Shown piece by piece: positions 7,639-17,003 of a stretch of 64,000 nucleotides of DNA (position 1 is the stretch's first letter; every line of letters starts with the position of its first letter). Origin of the DNA: Merdicola sp963557785 (GTDB taxonomy: Bacteria > Bacillota > Clostridia > TANB77 > CAG-508). The stretch spans positions 58,889-122,888 of the forward strand of contig CAUWBF010000004.1 in NCBI GenBank assembly GCA_963557785.1. The letters are read 5' to 3'. A program made the position numbers and the translations under genes. The notes beneath the pieces are model-generated. The model saw nothing but the letters and a program-made list of their open reading frames with translations, did no database searches and was not told where the DNA came from.

Positions 7639-8680
7639 TGTAAAGGAATATTTTAATAATAGATATTATAATAAAGAAAACAATTATATTACCATTATGT
7701 CTGAAATTAAAAGAAAAGAAAATATAAATAAAAACAAAATACTTAAAGTTGTTGCAACATTACTTATATCAGTAATAGGAACAACAGGAATAGTTTTGGC
7801 TACTGCTCAAATATATAATAATTATATAAAAGAAAAAGGAGAAATAGAATCAAAAGGTTTATTTATGGTAAAAGATGATTTATTTGATGGTAATTGGCAT
7901 ATAGATAAATTTACAGAAGATATGCTTCAATCAAAAGAAACAGGATTAAACTATAAAATAATAAAAAATGAAGAAGAATATAGTGAATATAAAAAGAGAG
8001 TAGACAAATTACCTGAAATTTCAGAGATAGATTTTAACAGTGAATTTTTGATATTTATGACAAATTTTGGACAAGCAAACAATCTTTATAAAAGAGATTT
8101 AACTATATCAGAAATAAATGCAGATGAGAAAACAACTTATGTAACATTAGTGCCAAAAGAGAATTCGAATTATGATAAAACATCTTTAGCATTATATGCT
8201 ATTGTAGATAGGACATTGTTAAGAGATAATGTAAAATTTGAAATAGATACGAGTGCTTTTAAAATAGAAAATATTATATCAATAGATAAATTACCAGAAA
8301 ATTATAGTAAAGAAGAAGCAATAAAAGATGGATGTATGGTAATAGAAAGAGTTAAAGAAGGAGAATTTTTATTAGATGAATACAAAGTATTATCAGAAAA
8401 TAAATATGCTTTAGACGAAGTAATTGAAAATGCCGAAAAAGACATTGAATCTTATGTAAGAATATATTTTGATGATAGCCAAGAAATCCATATAAGAGAT
8501 GTGCAATATAAAAATGGAATATTTATAATAACTTCTGGACGTCCAGGAAACAGTAATATTGGCACAGGAACATATAAATATATTATAAAAGAATATTGGA
8601 GAAATAATACTTATTGTTATGGGTTAAGTAATATTAATAGTTCAACGTATACAAATAGTTTAATATATATAACATTTTAA
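7628..8680 (+). CDS. Membrane-anchored anti-sigma-like protein
   Basis: About 350 residues: a short cytoplasmic N-terminus with basic residues, one membrane helix around residues 38-60 (LKVVATLLISVIGTTGIVLA), then a large external domain. This topology and the overlap with the ECF sigma gene suggest an anti-sigma or co-regulator. The C-terminal part (IKDGCMVIERVKEGE...VRIYFDD) resembles the DUF4362 type of extracellular domain found in Firmicute anti-sigma-like proteins; that match is from memory and tentative. The start is TTG at 7628: AGGAGGT lies seven bases upstream, while the GTG at 7619 overlaps it. A bidirectional terminator follows. Confidence 0.65.
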   Translation: MKNNVKEYFNNRYYNKENNYITIMSEIKRKENINKNKILKVVATLLISVIGTTGIVLATAQIYNNYIKEKGEIESKGLFMVKDDLFDGNWHIDKFTEDMLQSKETGLNYKIIKNEEEYSEYKKRVDKLPEISEIDFNSEFLIFMTNFGQANNLYKRDLTISEINADEKTTYVTLVPKENSNYDKTSLALYAIVDRTLLRDNVKFEIDTSAFKIENIISIDKLPENYSKEEAIKDGCMVIERVKEGEFLLDEYKVLSENKYALDEVIENAEKDIESYVRIYFDDSQEIHIRDVQYKNGIFIITSGRPGNSNIGTGTYKYIIKEYWRNNTYCYGLSNINSSTYTNSLIYITF

Positions 8681-8735
8681 ATACATTATATAAATCAGAG
8701 AATATAAAAAAAGTGGTAAACAATATTGAAAAAAG

Positions 8736-8772
8736 AAAATAGCCTATATCTATTGATATAAGCTATTTTTTG
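8736..8772. terminator. Bidirectional terminator between anti-sigma gene and tRNA
   Basis: Long imperfect stem AAAATAGC..TATATC / GATATA..GCTATTTT with T-rich flanks on both strands. It serves the plus-strand anti-sigma gene and the minus-strand tRNA. Confidence 0.8.
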
Positions 8773-8782
8773 ATTCTTTATT

Positions 8783-8858
8783 TGGTTGCGGGGGGTAGAC
8801 TCGAACTACCGACCTTTGGGTTATGAGCCCAACGAGCTGCCAACTGCTCCACCCCGCG
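8783..8858 (-). tRNA. Initiator tRNA-fMet (CAT)
   Basis: 76 bases, cloverleaf complete, anticodon CAT in loop CTCATAA, TTCGAGT in the T loop, and CCA encoded at the 3' end. Two initiator hallmarks are present: a C1-A72 mismatch at the top of the acceptor stem (CGCGGGG against CCCCGCA) and three consecutive G-C pairs (GGG/CCC) beside the anticodon loop. It is therefore the initiator rather than elongator Met or Ile2. Confidence 0.95.
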
Positions 8859-9065
8859 ATATGTTAACAGATATTATTATACATCGTTTATATTGAAGTT
8901 GTCAATATATTTAGGTAAATTAATGATAATAAATTCGATTATATTAAATATTATATTCAACCGATGGATAAAATATGAATAAATAATAAAAAAATTCACA
9001 AATAATATTGAATGAAATAAAAATAAATGTTAAACTAAAAATAAATATGAAAAGGAGTGAAGCAA

Positions 9066-9758
9066 ATGAAAAAGATAGTAAGTTCATTACTAGTAAGTAT
9101 AATTATTATGATGAGTTGTATTATATCAAATGCAGCCAATGTAGCAAATTTAACATTTACATCTAATTCAACTTCCGTTGATGTGGGTTCTGAAATAACT
9201 GTGTACTTAGAAGTAAATAGTTTGTCAGGAATTAGTGAATTATATGGAGTAGCAGGAGTATTAGATTATGATAGAGATACTTTTGAACTAGTAAGTGTTA
9301 CAACAGAAAATGGTTGGCAAAAGACAACAGGAAATATAATGTCATTAATACATTCAGATGGTGTAACTTCTGGTAAAATAATAAAAGTTGTATTAAAAGC
9401 ATTAAAGAAACCAGAAAATGGTGCTTCTGCACTAACATTAACACAAGTAAGTGTTGTAGACTTAGACGATGAATATGAACAAGGAGATGTAACTTATACA
9501 ATAAATGTAAAAGAAAATGTAGTTAATCCACCAGCTGAAGAACAACAACCAGAAACAAATACAAGTGAAGATAAAAATACAACAAATCAAGGAACAACAA
9601 ATCAAACACAAAATGGAATACAAAATAACGATACTACAACTTCAAAAGTTAAATTACCTGCAACAGGATTAGATTTAACATTAGCAATCCTTATAGCTCT
9701 AGCAGTTATTATAGGAGTAGCGTCTTTAATAAGATACAAAAAAATTAAATTAAAATAG
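9066..9758 (+). CDS. LPxTG cell-wall-anchored protein with a cohesin-like domain
   Basis: 230 residues. A signal peptide (residues 1-24) is followed by a beta-rich domain (about 25-150) with the look of cohesin/dockerin-partner folds: VGSEITVYLEVN, GVLDYDRDTFEL, GKIIKVVLKAL. A Gln/Asn/Thr-rich linker leads to the sortase signal LPATG at 197-201, a hydrophobic helix and a basic tail (YKKIKLK). It should be covalently fixed to the wall by a class A-like sortase. ATG at 9066 is preferred because AAAGGAGTG ends a few bases upstream; GTG at 9057 lies inside that site. No dockerin protein is seen nearby, so a scaffold role is only a possibility. Confidence 0.82.
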   Translation: MKKIVSSLLVSIIIMMSCIISNAANVANLTFTSNSTSVDVGSEITVYLEVNSLSGISELYGVAGVLDYDRDTFELVSVTTENGWQKTTGNIMSLIHSDGVTSGKIIKVVLKALKKPENGASALTLTQVSVVDLDDEYEQGDVTYTINVKENVVNPPAEEQQPETNTSEDKNTTNQGTTNQTQNGIQNNDTTTSKVKLPATGLDLTLAILIALAVIIGVASLIRYKKIKLK

Positions 9759-9768
9759 GAAAAAAATT

Positions 9769-9800
9769 AAAAACCTCTTAGTTTATCTAAGAGGTTTTTT
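9769..9800 (+). terminator. Terminator after the LPxTG protein gene
   Basis: Stem AAAACCTCTTA / TAAGAGGTTTT and T run. Confidence 0.88.
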
Positions 9801-9912
9801 GTCGTTTTATAGTGTATGAATATTGTTGAAAATGAGTAATAAATAATATAAAATTATTATATTATTTCTAAAATATTTTAAATCAAAAAGTTTTTTTCGG
9901 ATGGTGATTTAT

Positions 9913-11449
9913 TTGTTATCTATAATAAAAAGTATGTCTATAAATGGTTTAAGTGGGTATTTAATTAATGTACAAGTAGATATATCTCAAGGAATTCCAT
10001 GCTGGGAAATAGTAGGTCTTGCAGATACAAGTATTAAAGAGTCAAAAGAAAGAGTTAGAGTAGCTATAAAAAATTCTGGATATGAAATATATAGTAAAAA
10101 AATAATTATAAATTTAGCACCGGCAAATACAAGAAAAGAAGGCTCATTTTTAGATTTACCAATAGCAATAGGAATACTTATAAATTTAAATAAAATTATC
10201 AATAGAAATTTAGATGATACAGTTTTTTTAGGTGAATTATCGTTTAATGGTAAAGTAAATAAAATAAATGGAATTCTGCCAATATGTTTAGAAGCTAAGA
10301 AAATAGGAATTAAAAATATTGTAATTCCAATAGAAAATGTTAAAGAAGCTTCTATAGTTGAAGGGATAAAAATAATAGGAGTATCTTCATTAGAAGATGC
10401 AATAAACTATATAAATAATAATAAAAACTTAAAAACTGAAAAAATAGATCATAATTGTATAAATCAAGTAACGTATAATATAGATTTTTCTGATGTTAAG
10501 GGGCAAGAAAGTGCAAAACGAGCATTAGAAATAGCAGCAGGAGGGGGACACAATTGCTTACTAATAGGACCACCTGGTTCACGGTAAAACTATGTTAGCA
10601 AAAAGATTTGTAACAATTCTTCCAGATATGACTTTTGAAGAATCAATGGAGACTATGAAAATACATAGTATAGCAGGAATATTATCAAATGAAAATCCAA
10701 TTATTATTAATAGACCGTTTAGGGCACCTCATCATACTATTTCAAAGTCTGCATTAATAGGAGGAGGAAAAATTCCAAAACCAGGTGAAATTAGTCTTGC
10801 ACATAATGGAGTATTATTCTTAGATGAATTAACAGAATTTGATAAAGCTACTATAGAAGTATTAAGAGAGCCACTAGAAGAAAAAAGTATAAATATTAAT
10901 AGAATTTCAGGAAATTATAAGTTTCCATCTAATTTTATATTTATTGCATCTACTAATCCATGTCCATGTGGATATTTTGGGTCAAATAAAAGAAAATGTA
11001 AATGTACAAAAAATGCAGTAAATAGGTATTTAAGCAAGATAAGTGGGCCACTACTAGATAGAATAGATTTACATATAGAAGTTAATGAATTAGATTATGA
11101 AAAAATAGAAGATAATAATATTATGGAAACTTCACGACAATTAAAAAATAGAGTAAATAGTGCAAGAAATATACAGAGAATAAGATACCAAAATGAAACA
11201 ATTTCTTCAAACTCTGAACTTACTCCTAAGCTAATTTCAAAGTATTGTGAATTAAATTTAGAAAGTAAAAAAATGATAAAAAATTCATTTGAAAAATTGA
11301 ATTTAAGTGCAAGAGCATATTATAAAATAATAAAAATAGCAAGAACTATAGCTGACTTAGAAGGAAAAGAAAATATTAATAAATTTCATATAGCAGAAGC
11401 AATTCAATATAGAAGTTTAGATAAAAAATATTGGGAGAGGGAGGAATAA
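9913..11449 (+). CDS. yifB: YifB/ComM-family Mg-chelatase-like AAA+ ATPase, needs a +1 frameshift
   Basis: ComM-type ATPases drive branch migration when incoming DNA is integrated during transformation. The gene is in two frames: 9913-10581 encodes the N-terminal ChlI domain and the AAA+ start up to GPPGS, and 10583-11449 continues with KTMLAKR, Walker B (VLFLDEL), the NPCPCG zinc-like loop and the C-terminal Mg-chelatase domain. At the junction one extra C makes TCA CGG TAA. Dropping it gives TCA GGT AAA, the Walker A GPPGSGKT. The merged protein has about 511 residues, the family norm. Both halves are intact otherwise. Start is TTG at 9913 (GGTG upstream, protein begins MLSIIKSMS, like the family); an ATG at 9901 also opens the frame. 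dprA and yraN follow directly. Confidence 0.85.
10582..10584 (+). other. +1 frameshift site at in-frame CGG, yifB
   Basis: Zero frame reads GGT TCA CGG TAA and stops. Skipping the C gives GGT TCA GGT AAA ACT, restoring the P-loop GSGKT. The extra base sits exactly at the boundary before a Gly codon. Confidence 0.75.
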
Positions 11450-11450
11450 T

Positions 11451-12359
11451 ATTATTAAATTTAAAATAGATAATAAAGTATTTGATGTATTTGAAATTAA
11501 AAATACTAATATAAATTTTCCAAAAAGATTATTAAATATAAAAAAATGTCCAAGTAAATTATATGTTATTGGTAATCAAAAATTATTAAATAATTTTTCA
11601 ATTTCAATAGTAGGTTCAAGAAAATGTACAAAATATGGTTTAGAAAAAACAAAAGAAATCGCAAAGGATTTATCAAAAAGTGGAGTTACCATTGTAAGTG
11701 GATTAGCTATAGGAATAGATTCTTTTGCACATTTATATTCTATGAATGAGATAGGAAGAACAATTGCAGTATTAGGAAGTGGTTTTAACAATATATATCC
11801 AAAAGAAAATAAAAAATTATTTTTTGAAATATTAGAGAATAATGGCTGTATAATTACCGAATATAATTTTAATGAACCAATATCAACTAAAAATTTCCCA
11901 ATAAGAAATAGGATAATAAGTGGAATTTCAGTAGGAACGTTAGTGGTAGAAGCAATGAAAAAAAGTGGGAGTAATATAACAGCGAAATACTCTATAGAAC
12001 AGGATAAAAAATTATTCTGTATACCGAATTCAGTTGATATAAAACAAGCAGAAGGTACAAATGAACTAATTAGAAAAGGGGCAATATTAACTAGAGATTA
12101 TCAAGACATATTAGATGAATATTTACCAATAAATAATTCTAATAATTTTAGAAAAAATAAAAAAGTTGCAAAAATTATAATACCAAATGAATATATTGAA
12201 ATTTATGAAAAAATTAATTATATTCCAATAAATATAAATGAATTATATAGAAAGTTGAATATAAAAAATATATCTTATTTAAATCAAATTTTATATATGA
12301 TGGAAATAGATGAATACATTGAAAAATTACCTGGTAATAATTATATTAGAAAAAATTAA
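11451..12359 (+). CDS. dprA: DNA-processing protein DprA (Smf), probable ATT start
   Basis: DprA loads RecA on incoming single-stranded DNA in transformation. The Rossmann-like core is complete: SIVGSRKCTKYG (about residue 47), VSGLAIGIDSFAH (about 80), TIAVLGSG, IITEY and FPIRNRIISG; a C-terminal winged-helix-like region ends the protein. An internal ATG at 11742 would remove half of the core, including the phosphate-binding GSR, so translation must begin upstream. In frame there is no ATG/GTG/TTG near the ribosome site, but GGGAGG is followed six bases later by ATT at 11451, two bases past the yifB stop. I infer an ATT start, giving about 302 residues. It sits in a yifB-dprA-yraN operon. 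Confidence 0.85.
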   Translation: MIKFKIDNKVFDVFEIKNTNINFPKRLLNIKKCPSKLYVIGNQKLLNNFSISIVGSRKCTKYGLEKTKEIAKDLSKSGVTIVSGLAIGIDSFAHLYSMNEIGRTIAVLGSGFNNIYPKENKKLFFEILENNGCIITEYNFNEPISTKNFPIRNRIISGISVGTLVVEAMKKSGSNITAKYSIEQDKKLFCIPNSVDIKQAEGTNELIRKGAILTRDYQDILDEYLPINNSNNFRKNKKVAKIIIPNEYIEIYEKINYIPININELYRKLNIKNISYLNQILYMMEIDEYIEKLPGNNYIRKN

Positions 12360-12370
12360 TAGGAGGTCAA

Positions 12371-12730
12371 ATGTATCATAATTATGAAATAGGATTATTA
12401 GGAGAAAAAATTTCAAAAGAATATTTAAATAAAAATAATTATATTGTTATAGATAAAAACTTTAGAGTTAAACATGGAGAAATTGATTTAATTTCTATTG
12501 ATAAAAATACCAATGAATTAGTATTTTTAGAAGTAAAAACTAGAACCAATTTTAAATATGGAAGAGGTATAGAAGCAATTAATTATAGAAAAGTGAATCG
12601 TATAAAAAATGCAGCAAGAATATATATTTATATAAATAAATATGAAAACAGAAATATAAGGTTTGATGCAATAGAATTATATATAATTAATAATAAATTT
12701 AAAATTAATCATATAAAGAATGCATTTTAA
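12371..12730 (+). CDS. yraN: YraN/UPF0102 family endonuclease-like protein
   Basis: 119 residues, full length for the family. The fold resembles Holliday-junction/PD-(D/E)xK nucleases: LGEKISKEYL at the start, then GEIDLISIDKN and LVFLEVKTRTNFKYGRG, which hold the Asp, Glu and Lys of the E-x-K type site. Activity is uncertain in the family as a whole. AGGAGG precedes the ATG, 11 bases after dprA. Its usual neighbours, dprA and yifB, are present, hinting at a role in DNA processing. Confidence 0.88.
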   Translation: MYHNYEIGLLGEKISKEYLNKNNYIVIDKNFRVKHGEIDLISIDKNTNELVFLEVKTRTNFKYGRGIEAINYRKVNRIKNAARIYIYINKYENRNIRFDAIELYIINNKFKINHIKNAF

Positions 12731-12760
12731 AATAGAAGAAGTAATTACTTCTTCTATTTT
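12729..12760. terminator. Perfectly palindromic bidirectional terminator, yraN/comEA
   Basis: A 32-base perfect palindrome centred at 12744/12745 (AAAATAGAAGAAGTAA and its complement). It overlaps the stop codons of both convergent genes. Confidence 0.9.
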
Positions 12761-13440
12761 ATTGTTATGTAATTTTTAATATTTTCAAACTTTGAATCAC
12801 CAATTCCACTTACATTTTTAATATCTTCAATAGTATAAAATTTCCCATTTTCATTTCTATATTCAATAATTTTTAATGCAGTGGAAGGACCAATTCCTGG
12901 TATTGTTTCTAATTCAGTTTGAGTTGCAGAATTAATGTTTATTAAATCAGATTTTTTTGAATTATTTTTTGAATAAGAATTATCTTCTAAAATAATATTT
13001 TTCCCAGCATCAGAAGAAATACAATTTTCTTCAAAATATATATTGCTAGTAGTATTGTCATTTATGAATGGAATATATATCTTTTGACCATCATCAAGTT
13101 TATATGCAAGATTTATAGAATTAATATCGGCATCAGAGGTAAAACCTCCAGCACTATTAATTGCATCTGATATTCTAGATTCAAATGCAAGTTTTACAAT
13201 TCCGGGATTATTTATTGCTCCCGTAATATGAACAATAATATAATCAGTATCATTAATACTATCAGATATGATATTATTTGTAATTAAATTATTCTCAATA
13301 CTATTTTCAAGAATATTTTCTGAATCTATGGACTCATAATTGGAGTTATAAACTCTAAAAAAATATATAATTATAACTAAAATCATAAATAAAATAATAG
13401 ATATAAAAATTAAAATTTGTTTTTTATTTGAATTAATCAT
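12754..13440 (-). CDS. comEA: Competence protein ComEA (DNA receptor)
   Basis: 228 residues. One N-terminal membrane helix (residues 6-28) anchors it outside the membrane, followed by a Ser/Asn-rich spacer, a SLBB domain (YIIVHITGAINNPGIVKL...GGFTSDADINSINLA) and a C-terminal pair of helix-hairpin-helix motifs (INSATQTELETIPGIGPSTA and IEDIKNVSGIGDSKF) that bind double-stranded DNA. This is the complete ComEA architecture. It converges on yifB-dprA-yraN, so uptake and processing genes share a locus. comEC is not in the window. Confidence 0.93.
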   Translation of the reverse strand: MINSNKKQILIFISIILFMILVIIIYFFRVYNSNYESIDSENILENSIENNLITNNIISDSINDTDYIIVHITGAINNPGIVKLAFESRISDAINSAGGFTSDADINSINLAYKLDDGQKIYIPFINDNTTSNIYFEENCISSDAGKNIILEDNSYSKNNSKKSDLININSATQTELETIPGIGPSTALKIIEYRNENGKFYTIEDIKNVSGIGDSKFENIKNYITIK

Positions 13441-13489
13441 ATAAATTACCTCCGTAAAAATTTACTTAATAAAACTTTGTAAAAAATGA

Positions 13490-13518
13490 TTGAAATTTGT
13501 TGAATTTTGGGATATTAT
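13490..13518 (+). promoter_or_regulatory. Sigma-A type promoter of the carboxypeptidase gene
   Basis: TTGAAA, 17-base spacer, TATTAT, 32 bases before the ATG at 13551. Confidence 0.7.
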
Positions 13519-13550
13519 ATCGATAGAAATTTATTGCAAGGAGAAAAATT

Positions 13551-14849
13551 ATGCGAGTGAAAAAAATACTAATTTGTGTGATAATGAGTTTAATATTAAT
13601 TTTGTTTGAGATACCTACATCCGTATATGCAGCAGAATCAAATGATATAAATATTGATATAGGGAGTAGTTCATGTATATTAATAGAAAGTAAAACAGGC
13701 AGAATATTATATGAAAAAGATGCATACTCAAAATATTATCCAGCAAGTACTACAAAAATAATGACGGCATTACTTACTCTAGAAAATGTGTCAGACCTAA
13801 AGGAAGTTGCTACTGTAAGCTACAATTCTGTATTTACTGTACCATCAGGTTATTCTACAGATTTACTTAAAGTAGGAGAGGAATTAACTATAGAAGATTT
13901 ATTATATGCTTTACTAGTAAAATCATCAAATGAAGCAGCAAATGTTTTAGCAGAACATATATCAGGAAATGTAGAAAGTTTTGCAACAATGATGAATACA
14001 AGAGCTGTAGAACTAGGATGTAAAAATACACATTTTGTAAATCCTAATGGAATACATAATGAAAATCATTATACAACATCTTATGATTTATCTTTAATAA
14101 CTAAAGAAGCAATGAAAAATGAAACATTTAGAAAGATAGTTTCAACAGCTTCTTATACATTACCAAGTACAAATAAATATGATAGAATTGATAGAAATTT
14201 AATTACGACAAATGATATTATAAGAAAAAGCAGTAAATATTATTATGAATATGCAATAGGAATAAAAACAGGATATACAACTCCTGCAAAAAATTGTTTA
14301 GTAGCGGGAGCAAATAAAGATGGAGTAGAATTAATATTAGTCTTATTACATGCAGATAAACTAAATAGTAATAGAGAAAGTGTTAGAGATATAGATGCTA
14401 AAAATTTATTTGAGTATGTATATAACAATTTTTCTGAAAAAACGATAGTAGATGCAAATGGAGCAGTAGATACAATAAAAGTAAAAAATGCAACAAGTAA
14501 AACTAAAAATCTTAGATTGTTAGCAGAAAATAAAATAGAAGCTTTAGTTACAAATGATAAATTAAAAACTGCTGAAACTCCAGAGATAGTTTTAAATGAA
14601 AACATAAAAGCACCAATAAAACAAGGTGATATATTAGGAACAATAAAATATAACATAGATGGAATAGCATATGAAACAAATTTAATTGCAGCAAATGATG
14701 TTGAAAAATCTTATACAGCAGTAATAATAATTATTATTTTAATAATATTAGTTTTATTTTATTTATATTCTAAGAATAATAAGAAAAAAATAAATAGAAG
14801 AAGAAAAAGAAGAAAAAATTATTCTAACAATAAATATTATAGATATTAA
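13551..14849 (+). CDS. dacF: D-alanyl-D-alanine carboxypeptidase (penicillin-binding protein, S11 family)
   Basis: Trims the terminal D-Ala of peptidoglycan stem peptides outside the membrane. 432 residues with signal peptide (1-27), the SxxK motif as Ser66-Thr-Thr-Lys69, SxN as Ser125-Ser-Asn127 and KTG as Lys239-Thr-Gly241, all at the normal spacing. A PBP5-type C-terminal domain follows. A C-terminal membrane helix with a very basic tail anchors it. DacF and DacB act in spore cortex formation in Bacillus; which paralogue this is cannot be settled from sequence alone. It has its own promoter and a terminator on both sides. Confidence 0.93.
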   Translation: MRVKKILICVIMSLILILFEIPTSVYAAESNDINIDIGSSSCILIESKTGRILYEKDAYSKYYPASTTKIMTALLTLENVSDLKEVATVSYNSVFTVPSGYSTDLLKVGEELTIEDLLYALLVKSSNEAANVLAEHISGNVESFATMMNTRAVELGCKNTHFVNPNGIHNENHYTTSYDLSLITKEAMKNETFRKIVSTASYTLPSTNKYDRIDRNLITTNDIIRKSSKYYYEYAIGIKTGYTTPAKNCLVAGANKDGVELILVLLHADKLNSNRESVRDIDAKNLFEYVYNNFSEKTIVDANGAVDTIKVKNATSKTKNLRLLAENKIEALVTNDKLKTAETPEIVLNENIKAPIKQGDILGTIKYNIDGIAYETNLIAANDVEKSYTAVIIIIILIILVLFYLYSKNNKKKINRRRKRRKNYSNNKYYRY

Positions 14850-14863
14850 AATAGAAGAATAAA

Positions 14864-14894
14864 AAATATGACAGATTATAAATCTGTCATATTT
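14864..14894. terminator. Bidirectional terminator between dacF and the LCP gene
   Basis: 14-base perfect stem (AAATATGACAGATT and complement) with an ATA loop between convergent genes. Confidence 0.9.
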
Positions 14895-14940
14895 ATTTTA
14901 TTAAATAAAATCTATTTTGTAAACCATAAAATCAAAAATT

Positions 14941-16221
14941 TTATTTATAGTCTTTTCCAATTGTAATAGTAAAATCTATATTTCCAGACTTTTTACCAGA
15001 GCTTACTGTTCCAGTACCAAGAATGTTTTTAATTTTATCAGCATCCTCATCAGATTGCTTAGTTCTATTAATAATTGTAGACTTCTTAGTTGCAGTTGTA
15101 TTACCTACTTTTAGTATGTTATAACCTTGTTCTTTGTATTGTTTTACAACTTTTTCTAAATTTGAAGCATCTCCAGATCCATTTAATATTTGTATATTTG
15201 GCATTTCTGCATTAATTGTTTCTTCTGTTGCTCCTCCAAAAAATAATGTACTAATTATAGATTGTGTTTCATCTTGATCTAATTTATAAATATAAGGACC
15301 TGTAGGATTTGGTCTTGCTGATTCACCAGGTAGTGTTTCAGTAGAAATATTATCTGTATTAAATTCTACTGCATAAGGAATATAATCTTTTACTAATGAA
15401 ACTGATAAATTAGTTTTTACATTTTTTGCTGCAATATCTAATATTTCACCTAATTTTAAAATGTTTGTAGGTTTTAAAGTTTGCTTTAATGTAGCAGTTA
15501 TAAATTCTCTTTGAGTTCTCATTCTACCAAGATCTTGTTCACCATAAGATGAAGGATAGGTAGAACCATCATCATTATGTCTAAATCTTAATAATTGTTC
15601 AGCTTTATTACCATCGATTTTTTGCATACCTTCTTTTAAATGAATTAATAAATAATTTTCTTCAGAAGTATCTTCATAATTCATGTCCATTGGTACATAA
15701 AAATCAACACCGCCTATAGCATCTACTAATTCAGTTAAAGCATCAGTATCTACAACAATATAATATTGTAAATTAAGTCCAGTAATTTTATTTACAGCAG
15801 CTAATGTTTTCTCAGGATATTTTCCAGCATATTGAGCATTTATTTTATCTGAAGCTGAAGGATTATTTATATTAGATCCAACAAATGTATCTCTTGGTAC
15901 AGAAACCATATTGGCTTGCTGAGTATTTGGATTATAAGAGCAAATCATGATTGTATCAGTTAAATTTAAACTTTCTCCCATTAAAAGGAATTGTATTTCT
16001 GATAATTCTTTTTTGTTATCGCTTCCAACTACAGTAGTAAGAACTCCTTTAAGTCCACCACCATTTTTCATAACATTCCAAGTAAATATTCCAGCTAAAA
16101 TTATTAATATAGCAAAAATAATAAGTAATACTCTTTTTAAAACTTTATGATTTTTTTTATTATTTTTCTTGTTATTAGATTTTTCCTCTATTTTTTCATT
16201 TTTCATATGTTTACTTGCCAA
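14941..16221 (-). CDS. LytR-CpsA-Psr (LCP) family phosphotransferase
   Basis: Attaches teichoic acids or capsular glycopolymers to peptidoglycan on the outer membrane face. 426 residues: basic cytoplasmic N-terminus, one membrane helix (about residues 29-50), the LCP domain with NMVSVPRDTFV, AIGGVDFYVP and LLRFRHNDDG...DLGRMRTQREF (the Asp and Arg residues bind metal and pyrophosphate), and a C-terminal LytR_C domain beginning near NIQILNGSG. The start is TTG, eight bases after AGGAGTG. It has its own transcript; a terminator lies between it and cvpA. Confidence 0.93.
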   Translation of the reverse strand: MASKHMKNEKIEEKSNNKKNNKKNHKVLKRVLLIIFAILIILAGIFTWNVMKNGGGLKGVLTTVVGSDNKKELSEIQFLLMGESLNLTDTIMICSYNPNTQQANMVSVPRDTFVGSNINNPSASDKINAQYAGKYPEKTLAAVNKITGLNLQYYIVVDTDALTELVDAIGGVDFYVPMDMNYEDTSEENYLLIHLKEGMQKIDGNKAEQLLRFRHNDDGSTYPSSYGEQDLGRMRTQREFITATLKQTLKPTNILKLGEILDIAAKNVKTNLSVSLVKDYIPYAVEFNTDNISTETLPGESARPNPTGPYIYKLDQDETQSIISTLFFGGATEETINAEMPNIQILNGSGDASNLEKVVKQYKEQGYNILKVGNTTATKKSTIINRTKQSDEDADKIKNILGTGTVSSGKKSGNIDFTITIGKDYK

Positions 16222-16308
16222 AACTATATCACTCCTAAAAAATTTTTTACATATAAAAGTATATCAAAAAGTATATAAAAAAACAATAAAATATAATTTA
16301 TTTAATAA

Positions 16309-16334
16309 AAAAATCCTACAAATGTAGGATTTTA
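16309..16334 (-). terminator. Terminator of the ykvI-DUF5711-cvpA operon
   Basis: Stem AAAATCCTACA / TGTAGGATTTT flanked by T on the minus strand; overlaps the cvpA stop. Confidence 0.85.
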
Positions 16335-16988
16335 TTTTAATAATAACATAAGTATTAAATTATTGTTGTAAAACATAGAACCAATATATGAATTATTGAT
16401 AGCCTGTTCTAAAGGAAGATTTTTAATAAATAAAGCAATTACTGCAAATACTATATATATAATTAATAATGCTTCTAGTAATCCATAAATAATACCACCT
16501 GATTTGTTGAATTGTTTAATTATAGGTAGTTCTGTAATTGCATCAGATACTATTTTTATAAATATTAAAAGAATTCTTAATATAACAAATAATATTATAA
16601 GTACACCGATATTAATGATATTTTTTGAAAGTGTATCAGCAACAGATTCTATTACATCTTTTTTAGCTTCAGCAGTAGCTTTTTCTATTGAAGAATTTAT
16701 GTAATTTACTATAAATTCTGGACTTCCTGTGGAAGTACTTTCATTTGAAGTGTTTTCTACATTAGAATCTTGATTTGCAATTTCTATAATATAGTTTTTA
16801 ATATTGTCATCATAATTAGTGTGATCTATAACAAAATTTGAAACAGGTTTAAATAGTATTAATGAAATTACTAATGCAAGTATAAATGAGCATAAACGTA
16901 AAACAAGTCCAACTAATCCCTTTTTATAACCTAAAAATATACAAACTACAAAAATTACTAATAATATTAAATCAATAAAAACACTCAT
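16332..16988 (-). CDS. cvpA: CvpA family membrane protein
   Basis: 218 residues with four or five membrane helices: FIDLILLVIFVVCIFLGYKKGL at the start, LCSFILALVISLILF next, and two or three near the C-terminus. The opening helix followed by GxxKG is the CvpA signature. The family was named for colicin V production but its role is still unclear and probably concerns the envelope. A polar, Ser/Thr/Glu-rich segment lies between helices 2 and 3. It is 15 bases downstream of the DUF5711-like gene, so co-transcribed. Confidence 0.85.
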   Translation of the reverse strand: MSVFIDLILLVIFVVCIFLGYKKGLVGLVLRLCSFILALVISLILFKPVSNFVIDHTNYDDNIKNYIIEIANQDSNVENTSNESTSTGSPEFIVNYINSSIEKATAEAKKDVIESVADTLSKNIINIGVLIILFVILRILLIFIKIVSDAITELPIIKQFNKSGGIIYGLLEALLIIYIVFAVIALFIKNLPLEQAINNSYIGSMFYNNNLILMLLLK

Positions 16989-17003
16989 AAAATCCTCCTT
17001 ATT

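Noticed and set aside
9901..11449. yifB as two separate genes or a simple pseudogene
   Set aside because: The two frames meet within one codon inside a single P-loop, there is no ribosome site before the second part, and the product is otherwise intact and of normal length.
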